In this document: piece by piece, positions 37,205 to 48,800 of the stretch
Numbering within the stretch: the first letter of the stretch is position 1
Layout of the letters: the number at the start of each line of letters is the position of its first letter
Assembly (NCBI GenBank): GCA_027186245.1
Contig: CP114486.1
Span: forward strand, 9,872,501 to 9,936,500
Direction: 5' to 3'
DNA length: 64,000 nt
Source: Coriaria nepalensis
Lineage: Eukaryota > Streptophyta > Magnoliopsida > Cucurbitales > Coriariaceae
Translations under genes and position numbers: made by a program
Notes under the pieces: model-generated
Told to the model about the DNA's origin: nothing
Seen by the model: the letters and a program-made list of their open reading frames with translations, nothing else
Databases searched by the model: none

Positions 37205-37690
37205 AGTAAGTCAAAAACGAACTTTGTTCTCAAGGTTCAAGTTAGGGAATTGTTGATGTAGAAGAGTCACGGGTTCCTATGTAACAGCTTCGGGTAGGAG
37301 TGTTTTCCAACGAACAAGTGCTTCTTGAATGCTTCTCAGGGAGTGTTGGACCCATCAAACAGCAAGGATCTCCTCAGGTTCCAATAATGGATCGCCATCA
37401 TCACTATAAGGAGGAAGAGTCGGAACAATCACTTCCTCATCGCCAATCAGCCGATTGAGTAGAGACATGTAAAAGACCGGATGAATTTGAGCTCCCTCCG
37501 ACATTTTTCACTTGAATGAAACTTCACCAATCTTCTCAGCTTTTAGAAAGGGACCGTGAAAACGGCTAGCTAACTTTTGATATGCCCTCTTAAAAACATA
37601 ATGTTGGCGATACGGTTGGGATCTTAAATCGACCTCCTCTCCAATTTGAAAAGTTCATCACGCTGCTTATTGAGAGCCATCTAAGATTTT
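37205..37690 (-). mobile_element. Ty3-gypsy pol tail remnant
   Basis: The minus strand reads 'SEGAQIHPVFYMSLLNRLIG' and 'VIVPTLPPYSDDGDPLLEPE' with a frame that continues as 'ILAV...VQHSLRSIQEALVRW'. This is the integrase C-terminus and the chromodomain-like tail of a gypsy element ('xxIHPVFHVSxLKxxxG ... LP ... PExIL...RW.G'). The reading is broken by stops and only the last ~150 codons remain. Confidence 0.8.
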
Positions 37691-38480
37691 GTCATGATAG
37701 AGAGGTAACCCTAACATGCTATATATAAATTAATTTATACTCATTCTGTTTTTTCTGTGTATGTATCAATTTGTTAGTGCACATACTTAAAGATGAGTTT
37801 GTAAAATACTCTCGTCTAATAATTTTTTAGAAACGAAGGCCTAAACTACACTTTTATACGGATATATATTTGCATATATAAGTAAAATAATATCTTTAAG
37901 CTCGCTTAAATCCATAGAAAAAAAAAATGATTAAAAAATTTGGCTGATTTTCTTTACATCAAGTTCCAAACTTTTTCAATCTAACTGATAAAAAAAAAAG
38001 CCTAGTCAAGAACTTGATTCGTTTATAGTTTTTATAGACTTAGATAAGTTAAAATAAATAATTTCTCCTACCATAAAATTAAAACATGGACAAATTCAAA
38101 AGATTTTAAACATGTATATATTTATCCCATTTTCAATGGATCCTTCTTATCGTGTAAGAATAAAAAATTTGAGGCCGGACAGATACTATTTCTATGTTTG
38201 TTCTCGACCGCCCACTTCAAAATGGATTACATTTCATATGGACCAAGTCATTATTAATAATGGGTCAAAGCAATAGCTAGAAATACTAGTGTTCCCAATT
38301 TAATATGCATGGCGTCCGTGTCTTCATGCATTTTGCAATACCATATTTGCACTAGTTTATTGCCGGCGGGAAACCATAAAAATTTGGTATTCGGAGTGTT
38401 CCCCACTTAAGGCAGCTTATTTTTCTTTTTATTTTATTTCATTTATTATTTATTTATTTTTATTCTACAATTTCTAACTA
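37691..38480. other. Non-genic AT-rich stretch and GLP3 upstream region
   Basis: No element is recognised. The last 200 bases form the GLP3 promoter region. Confidence 0.45.
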
Positions 38481-38487
38481 TATAAAT
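38481..38487 (+). promoter_or_regulatory. TATA box of GLP3
   Basis: TATAAAT followed by CAAGC, about 100 bases upstream of the start codon. It matches the arrangement at GLP1 and GLP2. Confidence 0.65.
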
Positions 38488-38585
38488 CAAGCATCACTTG
38501 TTCTTGTTTCAACACAACATAAGCTTTTCTTTCACTTGCAATTGCAATCTTTCGCACATCGTCATTTCTTTAGCAAGAGTTCACA

Positions 38586-39386
38586 ATGGCTTCTCAAATT
38601 TTCTTGCTAGCTGTCCTTGCTCTTACTTGTTCTATTGCCTTGGCATCTGATCCCGCCGCTGTTCAAGATTTCTGCATAGCAGACATAAATAGCGGAGGTA
38701 CAATTATTACATGAATTTGATATTACAGCTTGTATTTGAAACTTTTTTGCATGTTTAATGCATGGGGTAAGATAAGACATGTATAGTCCGCGATAGCGTG
38801 CATGCTTATATCGCTTCTCACCTATTTTTCTTAATCTATTATTGTTGTAGTACGTGTGAATGGTGCTGGTTGTAAGGATCCCAAGTCTGTTCACGCTAAT
38901 GATTTCTTCTTTAGCGGACTTCATGTACCCGGCAACATTACAAATTCAGTTGGCTCACGTGTGACTCCGGTTAATGTTGTCCAGCTACCAGGACTTAACA
39001 CTTTAGGTATCTCTCTTGCTCGTATTGATTATGCGCCATGGGGCATTAACCCTCCACACACACACCCACGTGCTAGTGAAATTTTGGTAGTGCTCGAAGG
39101 AATTCTCGAAGTTGGTTTTGTCACTTCCAATCCAGAAAATCGTCTTATTACAAAGGTTCTTCAAGTTGGTGATGCATTTGTTTTTCCAATCGGTCTTGTT
39201 CACTTTCAAAGAAATATCGGAAAAGGTAATGTGGTAGCTATTGCAGCTCTAAGCAGTCAAAATCCAGGAGTTATAACCATTGGAAATGCAGTGTTTGGAT
39301 CTAATCCTAAAATCTCTGTGGGTATCCTTGCCAAGGCCTTCCAAGCGGACAACACTTTGATCGATACAATCCAATCCAAGTTTTAG
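38586..39386 (+). CDS. Germin-like protein, subfamily 1-like (GLP3)
   Basis: This is a paralogue of GLP1/GLP2 on the opposite strand, about 24 kb from GLP2. Exons are 38586-38697 (112 bp) and 38851-39386 (536 bp). The intron is 153 bp, the same length as in GLP1 although its sequence has diverged. The product is 215 residues with a signal peptide ending 'SIALA', Cys32/Cys45, box 1 '[10 protein letters not shown]' (His107, His109, Glu114) and box 2 '[14 protein letters not shown]' (His155). It differs from GLP1 at roughly 20 positions, for example Asp instead of Asn after 'GAGCK' and Ile for Val in box 2. It is predicted to be secreted to the cell wall as a Mn-binding cupin; the activity is unknown. 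Homology with GLP1 extends into the 3' region for about 160 bases, so all three come from one ancestral gene. Confidence 0.94.
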
Positions 39387-40565
39387 ACATTATAAGTACA
39401 AGACTATGTACATATCGTACGTACGTCTCATTCCATTGATCGGTAAAAAAATTTACTTATCTTAGGTGATATATATGTTGTGTATGATTTTCTAGTTTGT
39501 ATTTGTGTGATTCATTCTCATCATGCTTGTTTCGTTATAAATGTAATATTTGTTATAGGGAATATCATTCCAAGTTTAGACAATATGAAGTCTTGTTGTA
39601 CTGATCCATGAACATTTTCTCTTACTTTAATGTTGCTTGTTGTGTTCTATTTTATAGTTTGTGTTCATTTACTGATTCATTTTCATTATACCAATTTCTT
39701 AATTTACGTTTCATTGTTGTATGGAGTTTTCTTTTTCTATGAATTTATAAGCCGGGCCTTTTTACCTTTTTATTCATATGTTATAGTGTGTCCTTTTATC
39801 TATTTACCATAAAAAAGTTTTCCTTTATGCACCTTGATGTACGTGGTTTTGGTTTGAAGACCAAACTTACAACGAGCAAATTAAAATAGGGAGAAATTGG
39901 GATAAATCTCAAAAATTTAATATAAATTATAATAAATATTTAAAATTTTTAATAATTATAATAAATATTTAATTTTAAATTTAAATAATAATTAACTTTT
40001 TTTTTAATTTCTTCTTTATTTTCACGACACTGGCCATTACCACCTTCATTTGCCACCGCTACCACAATCATCCTCACTATTGTTATTGCCAACTCCATTG
40101 CTAATATAAAAATTTGTACTTTTTAATATTTTTATATTTAAGAGAGAAAAAATAATTAAAATTTTCATTTTATTATATGAGTTGTAGAGGTTGGTGGTAA
40201 TGTGTCATGTACATTAACATTCTATTTATTTTTAACATAATTGAATGTTCAATATACTTTAAACTTAAAATTATATGTTCAATATAATTATTAAATATTT
40301 TAGAATTCATTATAATTTATATTAAGTTTTGAAGATTTATCATAATTTTTTTAATAAAATAATTTATGGGGAAAAGTTTTGTTAGGGGCTAAATTAAAAA
40401 ATTAAAAAATTATATATATATATATATATATAGTATTTAAAAAATAGAGCTTATGCTTTATCCTCTAAAATCACCGGCTAATATATATATCTATTATTTA
40501 GTAAACAGTCTATTATATATATTTCTAAAAAATAGAGTTTATGCTTTATCCTCTAAAATCTCCGG

Positions 40566-40605
<40 letters not shown>

Positions 40606-40994
40606 GAATATCAAGTCAACAATGTTTTAGTAAAAAACAAAATAAAGTAAAATTGAGACTTAATTCTTAGTTTTCGCAAGTTACTGTTATTATATATATA
40701 TATCCTATAAATTTCTATTATATGTATTGGGATAGATTGATTTCTTCCTATCATGATCCAATAGGATTGCCTCAATAAAGTATAAAATGGTCATATTGTC
40801 ATCTTTGTTACTCCATTACAAGTTGAAAAGCCTTGTTAGGTCTGCAGTCCTAACAAGATTTTCATCCAGATACTTTTTCAACAAGTAATCATCTTTATAT
40901 ATATAGTCATTAATTGTCTCAGGAGGGAATTGGTGACAATTAAGCCCCGTTACGAAGTCTCCTATCTAATACTGAACCATAAAGGCATGTGTTT
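39387..40994. other. Non-genic stretch with TA repeats
   Basis: No gene is seen. It holds pure TA runs at about 40411-40433 and 40569-40602. A direct repeat of about 50 bases ('tagagcttatgctttatcc' to 'ccggctaatatat') occurs at about 40439 and again about 88 bases later. Confidence 0.55.
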
Positions 40995-42549
40995 TGTAAC
41001 GCCCGTCTTACTAGCTGTTTAGGTTATCAAATACTTTTGTGAGGGAAACATATACAGTTAGTAGGTGCATTACTTCTCCTTTTTTTTATAAAAATTTGTG
41101 TTCCTTAAAATTTACTTTATTTCCAAAAGCGGTTTGAAGGATATACATAATAATTTGAAAATACTGCGGAAGCCTTTGTCATAGAAAAGTAATCTCAAAA
41201 CTTTTTAAACACTTTATTCTTTATTTGAATATACATATACATAAGAAGTGCAAATTTTTCAAATTCATTGCTTACAGAGGTCGGGTCTCATATGTACAAT
41301 CTCACGGGCTGATAGCCTCCATTCACTTGTTCCTTAGCTTACCGCCTTACCTTTGTAATTTCCTACAACACAGAGTAGACATCTATGAGCTAGAAGCTCA
41401 GTAAGGATAGTGTCCTACTCACATCGTTATTCTTTTTATGATTATTGTGAGTTAGTGCTTTTATGACTTATATCTAACATGCATAAATTCCTATCATTCT
41501 ACATACTTGGGCTCTAAGGATGCTACTACCTGCATGTCAACTGATATTTAATCAGGGGTCCGCTTATGACCGTTGCAACGATCCACTTATGACCTTTTGT
41601 TTAATATCATTTAGGGTCCTTTCTGATCGACAAGCGATCCTTCTTTTGACCCGGCAACACCTCACTTTAATATTATGTATGCTTATGCTTCTTATTTATT
41701 TTAGCATAACATTAACTTATGGAAATATGAACATATGCACTTAATGTTTAAAGTTTGTACTCTCCTCAAACCATCCTGCTATATTATGTTCATTCTAATT
41801 ATAATCCTTATTTCTAGCATGGTAATCATAGTATTTCACTTCTACTTAGCATGCTATAATTATAATCCTAACGTAGACATAACCAAGTCATCATGCTTAA
41901 TAATTAATATTATCCTAAATTAATATAATTATAATTATAATAATAAACATACAATATCCGGGTATTACAGTGAGACTATACTTACGAAAAAATTGGTTGA
42001 TCGGAGATCTTGACTTTCTTCTTTCTCTCTTTCCTTCCCTTTCCTTCCTTTCTCTCCTTTCCATTTCTTTCCTTTCTCTCCTTTTCCTTCCCTTTCTTTC
42101 CTTTCTCTCCTTTTCCTTTCCTTTCCTTTCCTTTCTTTCTTTCCTTTCTTTCTTTTCTCTCTTTTCCCTCTCTTTCCCTCTCTTTCCCTTTGCTGCTAGT
42201 ACATGTTGCGGATGAGCCTTTTATAGGCATGAAGTAAGAATGCCTAGTCATTCTTTTAGTTTGAATTAGTGACAAGTGGGGGCCACATGTCGAGGAAATG
42301 TTTTGCTTAAGGATGACTAAGGATGAAAAAAATGTGGTTGCAGTAAGATATGCAATAAGACAATTTTTTATTTTATTTTATTTTATTTATTACACTTAAG
42401 CCCTCATTAAGTTTTGAATTTATAAAAATGTTCTTAATTATTTCTATTATTAAAATTAGGTATAGGTGGAAATTAAAATTTACTAATAAGTCCACTTTAA
42501 ATTTATTTTCCCACTACTATACCTAGTCTAGAGATATTGGGGGATTACA
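40995..42549 (+). mobile_element. Solo LTR with perfect 5-bp target duplication, 1.55 kb
   Basis: The element starts TGTAACGCCC and ends GGGATTACA. The five bases before it (40990-40994) and after it (42550-42554) are both TGTTT, a perfect target-site duplication. It is related to the LTR at 7265-8471, with the same ends and the same central pyrimidine tract. TG...CA termini, a 5-bp duplication, 1,555 bp length and no internal coding region make it a solo LTR, probably of a gypsy element. Short ORFs over the pyrimidine tract are low-complexity and not genes. Confidence 0.87.
42010..42190 (+). repeat. C/T-rich tract inside the second solo LTR
   Basis: About 180 bases of almost pure CTTTCC/CCTTTC-type repeats. 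It corresponds to 7876-8060 in the related LTR. Confidence 0.7.
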
Positions 42550-42916
42550 TGTTTAACCATAAACCACATCTCCTAATTCGTTTGCACACCGCTTTACAAA
42601 GAATGAAATAATTCAATACTTGGCACGAGTTAGTAAGAGGAATATTAAAATCAAGTGAGTGTCCCAAGCATGTCCCCCTAAATAGATTTTAGGGTTAGCT
42701 TTTCCCTTATGTCATTGGGAATCATGCGGAGCATTGATATCACGGATGTACATATGGAAATAATCCTCTTCATTAATGATGGGTTGCAGATTGCTTTGTA
42801 ACTACAGGTTTTCCACTCTGAAATGATAAAAAAAAAGGTCAAGATTAATATAAATAAGTATAAGGTTAAATCTATATGAGCCATTGAGCGGAACCAAAAA
42901 AGTTTTCTTTCAAAAC

Positions 42917-43420
42917 CACACCTGATGGCTCACTCAACACAATCTCTCTCTCTCGAACTATGATCATAATCTTTATGGCTCGATTTTCAAATAATGTGTC
43001 GAGTGAGCCATTTGATGAAATTAGAAAAGTTTCTATCAACCACACCCAATGGCTTACTCAATACAATCTCTAACCCTCGAACCATCAAGTGTAGCAATTC
43101 TATATGAGCCATGTCAACCATACCTGATGGATCACTCAACACAATCTCTTTCTCTCGAACCATCGAGTGTCATAATCTTTATGCCTCGATTGTCAAATAA
43201 TGTGTCGAGTGAGTCATTGGGTGGAAGCATAAAAGTTTCTATCAACCACACCCAATGGCTTACTCAAAATAATCTCTAACTCTCGAACCATCAAGTGATC
43301 AGGTTTTCTTTTGCTCGATGGTTAAATAATGTGTCCAGTGAACCATCGGGTGTAGTTAACATAAAATTTTCTAGTTCCGATTGATGGCTCACTCAACACA
43401 TTATTTGACCATCGAGCCTT
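42917..43420. repeat. Tandem repeat, unit about 202 bp, with internal dyads
   Basis: A 202-base unit occurs twice and then partially. 'cctgatggctcactcaacac' near 42921 recurs near 43123, and 'cccaatggcttactcaatac' near 43046 recurs near 43248. Within units, 'caaataatgtgtcgagtgag' is the inverse of 'ctcactcaacacattatttg' (near 43388), so transcripts could fold back. No coding or transposase content is seen. Confidence 0.75.
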
Positions 43421-43809
43421 AATGAAAACCTCATTGAATGAGAGTGGCAGAAAATTCTAAATACGAGAAACTTGGTAAGATTATAAATAGACTTACTTAA
43501 TTTACATGCACGAGTCTCCCCTTATGAGAAAATTACGGTTACAATTTTATATAAACTTCTTCATCCATATCACATTAGAGAAAATCATTATTAACATCAA
43601 GTTGGTGGAAAGACCAATTTTTAATGGCATCAAAGGAAAGAATGAGACGAGAACCTCTTGGCAAATTGACCACATAATTAAATGTTTCATCATCATTGAT
43701 TGGTGAATCGTAATTGAGTGATTTAATGATGAAGAGGTAGATCATGTTTACGGAAAAGTGGATTCATGAAATATAATAACATCACGAGAAACATAGATTT
43801 GACGAGTTT

Positions 43810-44165
43810 TTAAATAGTACTTGTGGTATCACTTTTGACCATATGGGTAGCCAACAAAATACCAGGCTTAGCTTGATCATCAAGTTTATGTTGAATGTTC
43901 ATATTTTTAGCAAAACATACGCCCCAAAAAACTTGGAGAAGTGATTTATGTTGGAGGATCGGGGTGTCGTTTATAAGGAAAGTAGCAGTGGGAATACATT
44001 CACCCAAGAAAGAACGAGGCAAGTTTGATTGGTCGTAGAGCTCGGAAAATATCAGGTAGATGTCTATGTTTACGCACTATGACTCCATTTTGTTGGGTAT
44101 CTCAACGCAACTATGTTGATGAGTAATATCATTGCCGTGAAACCATGTTTGAATTGGTCTAGAAA
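43810..44165 (-). mobile_element. Ty1-copia integrase remnant
   Basis: The minus strand reads 'HQHSCVEIPNKM' and 'RKHRHLPDIF' (about 44120-44040), then 'MPRSFLGECIPTATFLIND' (44022 onwards). These match the copia integrase core ('HQxSCxxTPQQNGxAERKHRHLLxxARAL ... LPxxFWGEAxxTAxYLINR'). Stops and shifts separate the blocks. Related decayed sequence may extend left to about 43450. Confidence 0.8.
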
Positions 44166-45805
44166 AAATCCAAAAATATTGTCTGAACGAATGATTTGGA
44201 GTGAGTAAGTATGATGCATTGTATTATGATACCTTTTGCTTACGGAGTTTTTGCTTGGTTAAATGTTCATAAAATGGAATAATGGAGTACAAGATTAAAG
44301 GGATTAGGGAGCGAACCTTCCTTTTTATCAAATGAGCTAATATATTTTAATAAATTTTTCATGATTAAATTATTAGAGATTTAACTTATTTATAGTTTCA
44401 GGGTAATATTTAAAGTTATCTTATATTATTAGTTATTAATTTATTAAACATTTTTAATCGAATAAACAAAAAAAATAAAAAATAAAAATAAAAAAACTAC
44501 TCACTGGGCGGATTTTAAACAAATTTAAATCAAGATTTTTTTTATATTAGCTTTTTTTTGAAAACATAGAATTGGAATTGAAACATATTATCCCAATATT
44601 GATATTCTATCAATTTTCAGGAATTATAATTAAGACAAAACTACATGAAATTGAATAATAACACAAAACTCAACATGTTAATTCTTAACTTAAAAGCCAA
44701 AAAGTCATAATTCTTCTCAACCACCAGCTCGCAACCTCCATCAACAACTTCATATCATCCGAGTAACAATTATACGGCTTGTGTGTTTCACACTACTACC
44801 TTCTCGGATATGGGTTTCAGATCCAAATTTTAGAGGTTATATTGGTAGGAATGACGGAGGTGGTGGCGACAACTGAATCAAGCTAGGGTGAAAGATTTAT
44901 GACATGAACATACTAACTTCCACATATACCTCGTCAATATGTTTATAACAAAACATTCGACTTGGGTGTTCTCGCTGATTATTATGGATGCCATAATGGA
45001 TAAAATTGACGTCAATATATATCATATCATGTCTCATCATAAAATTTTAATGGCTCAAACTTATTTTTGATAGCTCTATAAGAGTTTCAAGTGTAAAAAG
45101 CTGTTTAACCCTATATGATAAACCCAATTAGACTAATAAGCAGATTCCTAAAACTGGAAAATTGGCATTAGACGTAATTCATTTCTCTACATCATCCTCC
45201 TCTATCTATTCTTTTCCAAGGGGTTTAGGCTGCTGAAAAAATATGATGCTTCAAACCTTCCAGGATTGTCTGATGCTGCAAGCAAATTAGGACTTAAATA
45301 AGAATAATAAAAGCACGTATAAAATGAAAATAAAAAATGATAAATATATATATATATATATATATATTAAGTGATATCATTTCACAAGTATAATACATAA
45401 GTTTTATACACTTCACAAGAATGTACATCAAGTACAGACCAAATTATGACAGAACTACACAGGCAGATCATATTATGACTAACGCACACAAATTGATATT
45501 CTATATTTAATCTATCTATCTTTTTCCAACACTATGAACCTTGGGACCAGATGCCAAACTGTATGAATACATCAATTACAAATCAAAAACGATAGAAAAA
45601 TTGTAACATATATTAATACAGATGCAAATGATTGGAGTACCGTTGATGCATCTTGGAGCGTTTTCTTGTGGGACCCGACTCGGCCCGGCCTTTATAACTT
45701 TCAAAGCAAGTTTCCTCCCAAAATGGACTTTTTCCTTTAGAGAAAAGGAAAAGGCAATGGAGCAGTAGCTAAACATAGTCCACAATTGGAGATAATCAGA
45801 GGAAT
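44166..45805. other. Non-genic stretch and 3' region of the auxilin-like gene
   Basis: I see no gene. It includes a TA run at about 45342-45367. The last few hundred bases before 45806 should be the 3' UTR of the minus-strand auxilin-like gene. Confidence 0.5.
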
Positions 45806-48800
45806 TTAAAATAGCTCCTCCGAGTTGAACTTGTTCCAAGCTTCCTGTATCATGTTATCAGAGTATTCCTAATAAGTGCAATTTCAACAAATGTAACTAA
45901 TCAAACAAGTAGACCGAATGAAATGGTACCTTTCCCTTTCTCTCCCCTCTCTCTCTCTTTTTATTTTTTATTTTTTAAATCCAATAACATAGAATTCAAG
46001 TCAAGAAACACAATTAATTAAACAAAATTTTCACGAGGATATACTAGCAAAGATGGGTGCTTTTCTCAAAGTGCAGTCTTTCCTTGATAGGGTGCCTAAT
46101 TAGATAATCTCTTTACGCGAGTTAAGACTCAGGTCAGTAGGAACCTTGACTTCAAAGGCATAAACAGATTTACCAGAAAGTAGAGAAACCCCCTCAACTT
46201 CACAGTAACTTAAGTAAGAAATCGCCTAATGCAGGAGAAAATCTCCATAATATCCCCAAATACAGATAAATTCAATCGGTTCTTCAGAATAGCAAGATTT
46301 TTCACACCAAGGAGAATTGAGATAAGAAAGGATAATAGGAAGATAAGTATTACACTCCTCATAAATGGTAGAGCAAAAGAACAAATAAGAAGTATAAAAC
46401 CTTGACTCTCTTTCTACAATTATAAATGGTAACCACTGGGAAAATAATCTCCCTCCAAACCACTCACTCTGTAGACAATTTGATTTCGATAAAAACAAGC
46501 CTCTCTTAACTACACAAGTTTTACTTTCTTTTCCTTTTTTATCTCCTTCTTCGGGTAAGAATAATTTCTTAAATTGTAAGTAAGCTGGAGGAGAGTCCAG
46601 TATCCTCAAACTCGTAAGGTTCGTAGGAATCTAATTTGTTATGACAAAGGAAAAGAAACTCTGAAAGGAAATGGAAAGAAGACTACCAGTTTCTTGTTAT
46701 TCATGAAAATGTTAAAGAAGAAGATCTCAGTCAAAAGAGGAGTCTCGCACATCATCCATAGTCTACTGTTTGCTACATAGCAAAGTAGCAAAATGCACTC
46801 TTTTCCCATTTCTACATCTATCTTACTTTATCTACTATAAAAGTACAAGAGCCTACCAATTCATGACTGAAAATGGGAGACTAAGGCTGAGTTTGTCCAA
46901 ATTTTTTTAAAGCCACATTTAAATTTATTTTAATAATTTGTCACTCTTAACTAAATATGTTACATTATTTTAAATCTAATCTTAAACTAAATACCAGCTT
47001 CAGAATTTCAGTTCTAAGACTGCCAGGGAGAAGTGAGCCTAGTAGCAGTATAAGGACACATAGCTCCTTCTGGGAAACTATGTAATCATAGGCAATTAAT
47101 AATGATAGAGGAACCAAAGTATTAATGTCAATTGGCAAGATTCTTAATCTAAGACTTCCTTATTGGTTATACCACTCCAAATAGGAAAATGGTAAGGAGG
47201 CAAAACTTAGACAAAGTCGGGTGTCTTGGCAACCATCCATACCACCACTTGCTAACTCATCAATCGAGTGATTCGTGTGGGTAATTGCCAAGTCACCCAC
47301 TTTGTCTAAGTTTTGTCTAAGTTTGGTCTCTCTACCATTACCCCTCCAAAAAATAGCACCTGTTTGCCATAAAATGATAAGATACCAAAGAGATATTACC
47401 ATACAAGGAACAATTGGATATGATACTGTATTATATTCCAAAATTTATGATTATATTGGTAATGAACTTGATTGGATATTAAGTTTATGCATTATGCATA
47501 TATTATCTTAAAATAAGTTACCCTTTCATTTAAATTAAATGGTTTCGTACCTTTAGGATGTCAAAGACCTTCTCGGCAACATACTTCTGTTGAAGAGTAG
47601 CACCTTTTTGCTGGACCTTATCAGGGTGAATGCACAACGTTGCTTTCCTATATCCTTTTTTAACTGCAGCACCAGTAATCAAATCTGTCAAGGAAACAGG
47701 CTGCCACCCACATTCCGGCCAGAGCACCTGATCATTATTCAAGAAGTAAAGTATGTAAATAACATAATATTCTGCTTTGATGGTGCTGATGTGTTCGGTA
47801 CCAGAGTAAAGAAGGTGTGATCTAACTAAATTCAGTGCACAAAGAAAAAGAATGTACATATTGTAAAGTCGATAGAAGAGCCCGCAGATTCCCCTCTTTC
47901 CCAGCAGCCCACCGCTTGATCTCCACATCTAGTGTTTCAGCAATCCTCTGCAATATCAGTAGTAGCTTAGAAACTTAACAGGTAACACCCTTGACATCAT
48001 GTTAGATTGTCAAAAGAAAAGGTATTATCGAAACTTTTCAAAGATAACATCTCAACATAGAAATTGAAAATTTTTTTAACCAAATAATAAAAGGATTAGT
48101 TTTTTCCTTAGGCCAAAAATTAGCCAAGTTTATAACAGACGAGTAAGAAAGTCCTTTTGGCCAAGCTCATAGTGAAAATGACTGAGTACTTGTAATGTTT
48201 AGCCTTTGATTACATGTATTTGCAAATATCAGGAAACAAAAATAAATTAACAAACATCAATAATGAATTGGCACAAAGACCATGGGCTGTCACAACCACA
48301 ACCTAGTAGCCATGAAAATATAAGTTTCAACCGTAGCGAATCCCATGTCAAATGGACAAAACTCAGAATCAGAAAAATGAAAAAGATAAAAAAATTAATG
48401 AGTAAAAAAATAATAATAATAATTCAACAGAAAAAACATGTACTTACATGTCTCTCAGCTTGTTCCCTCTGAGTTTGGAGGTCCCGTTCATTCTTTTCAG
48501 CCAAAGCCTTTGCCTGAATAAGGTAATAAATCGAAGTGTTAGAAAAACTTATAAGCACATCACATAAGTATCATTGTCAATGTTATCAGCAGATTTGGTT
48601 CAGAATCCAGTATGTACAACAGCTACAACTCTTGCTTCCAGGCGAGGAGGAAAATTTTTCAGCCACATCCCTTTGTTTTATTTTATTTGGACAGGACCAC
48701 ATCCCAACAGATCTGACTATGTTTGCAGTAACGTTTTCCCTTATTTAAGATAGATGAATAGAAATTTGATCCCCTCTTACTGCTCAGCCAATTCCTGTCC

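Noticed and set aside
41970..42275. Overlapping ORFs rich in Phe/Ser/Leu or Lys/Glu
   Set aside because: They are translations of the pyrimidine tract in the solo LTR; low complexity in every frame.
46226..46609. 127-codon reverse ORF in the last auxilin-like intron
   Set aside because: No family similarity and no splice logic; it lies inside a well-supported intron.
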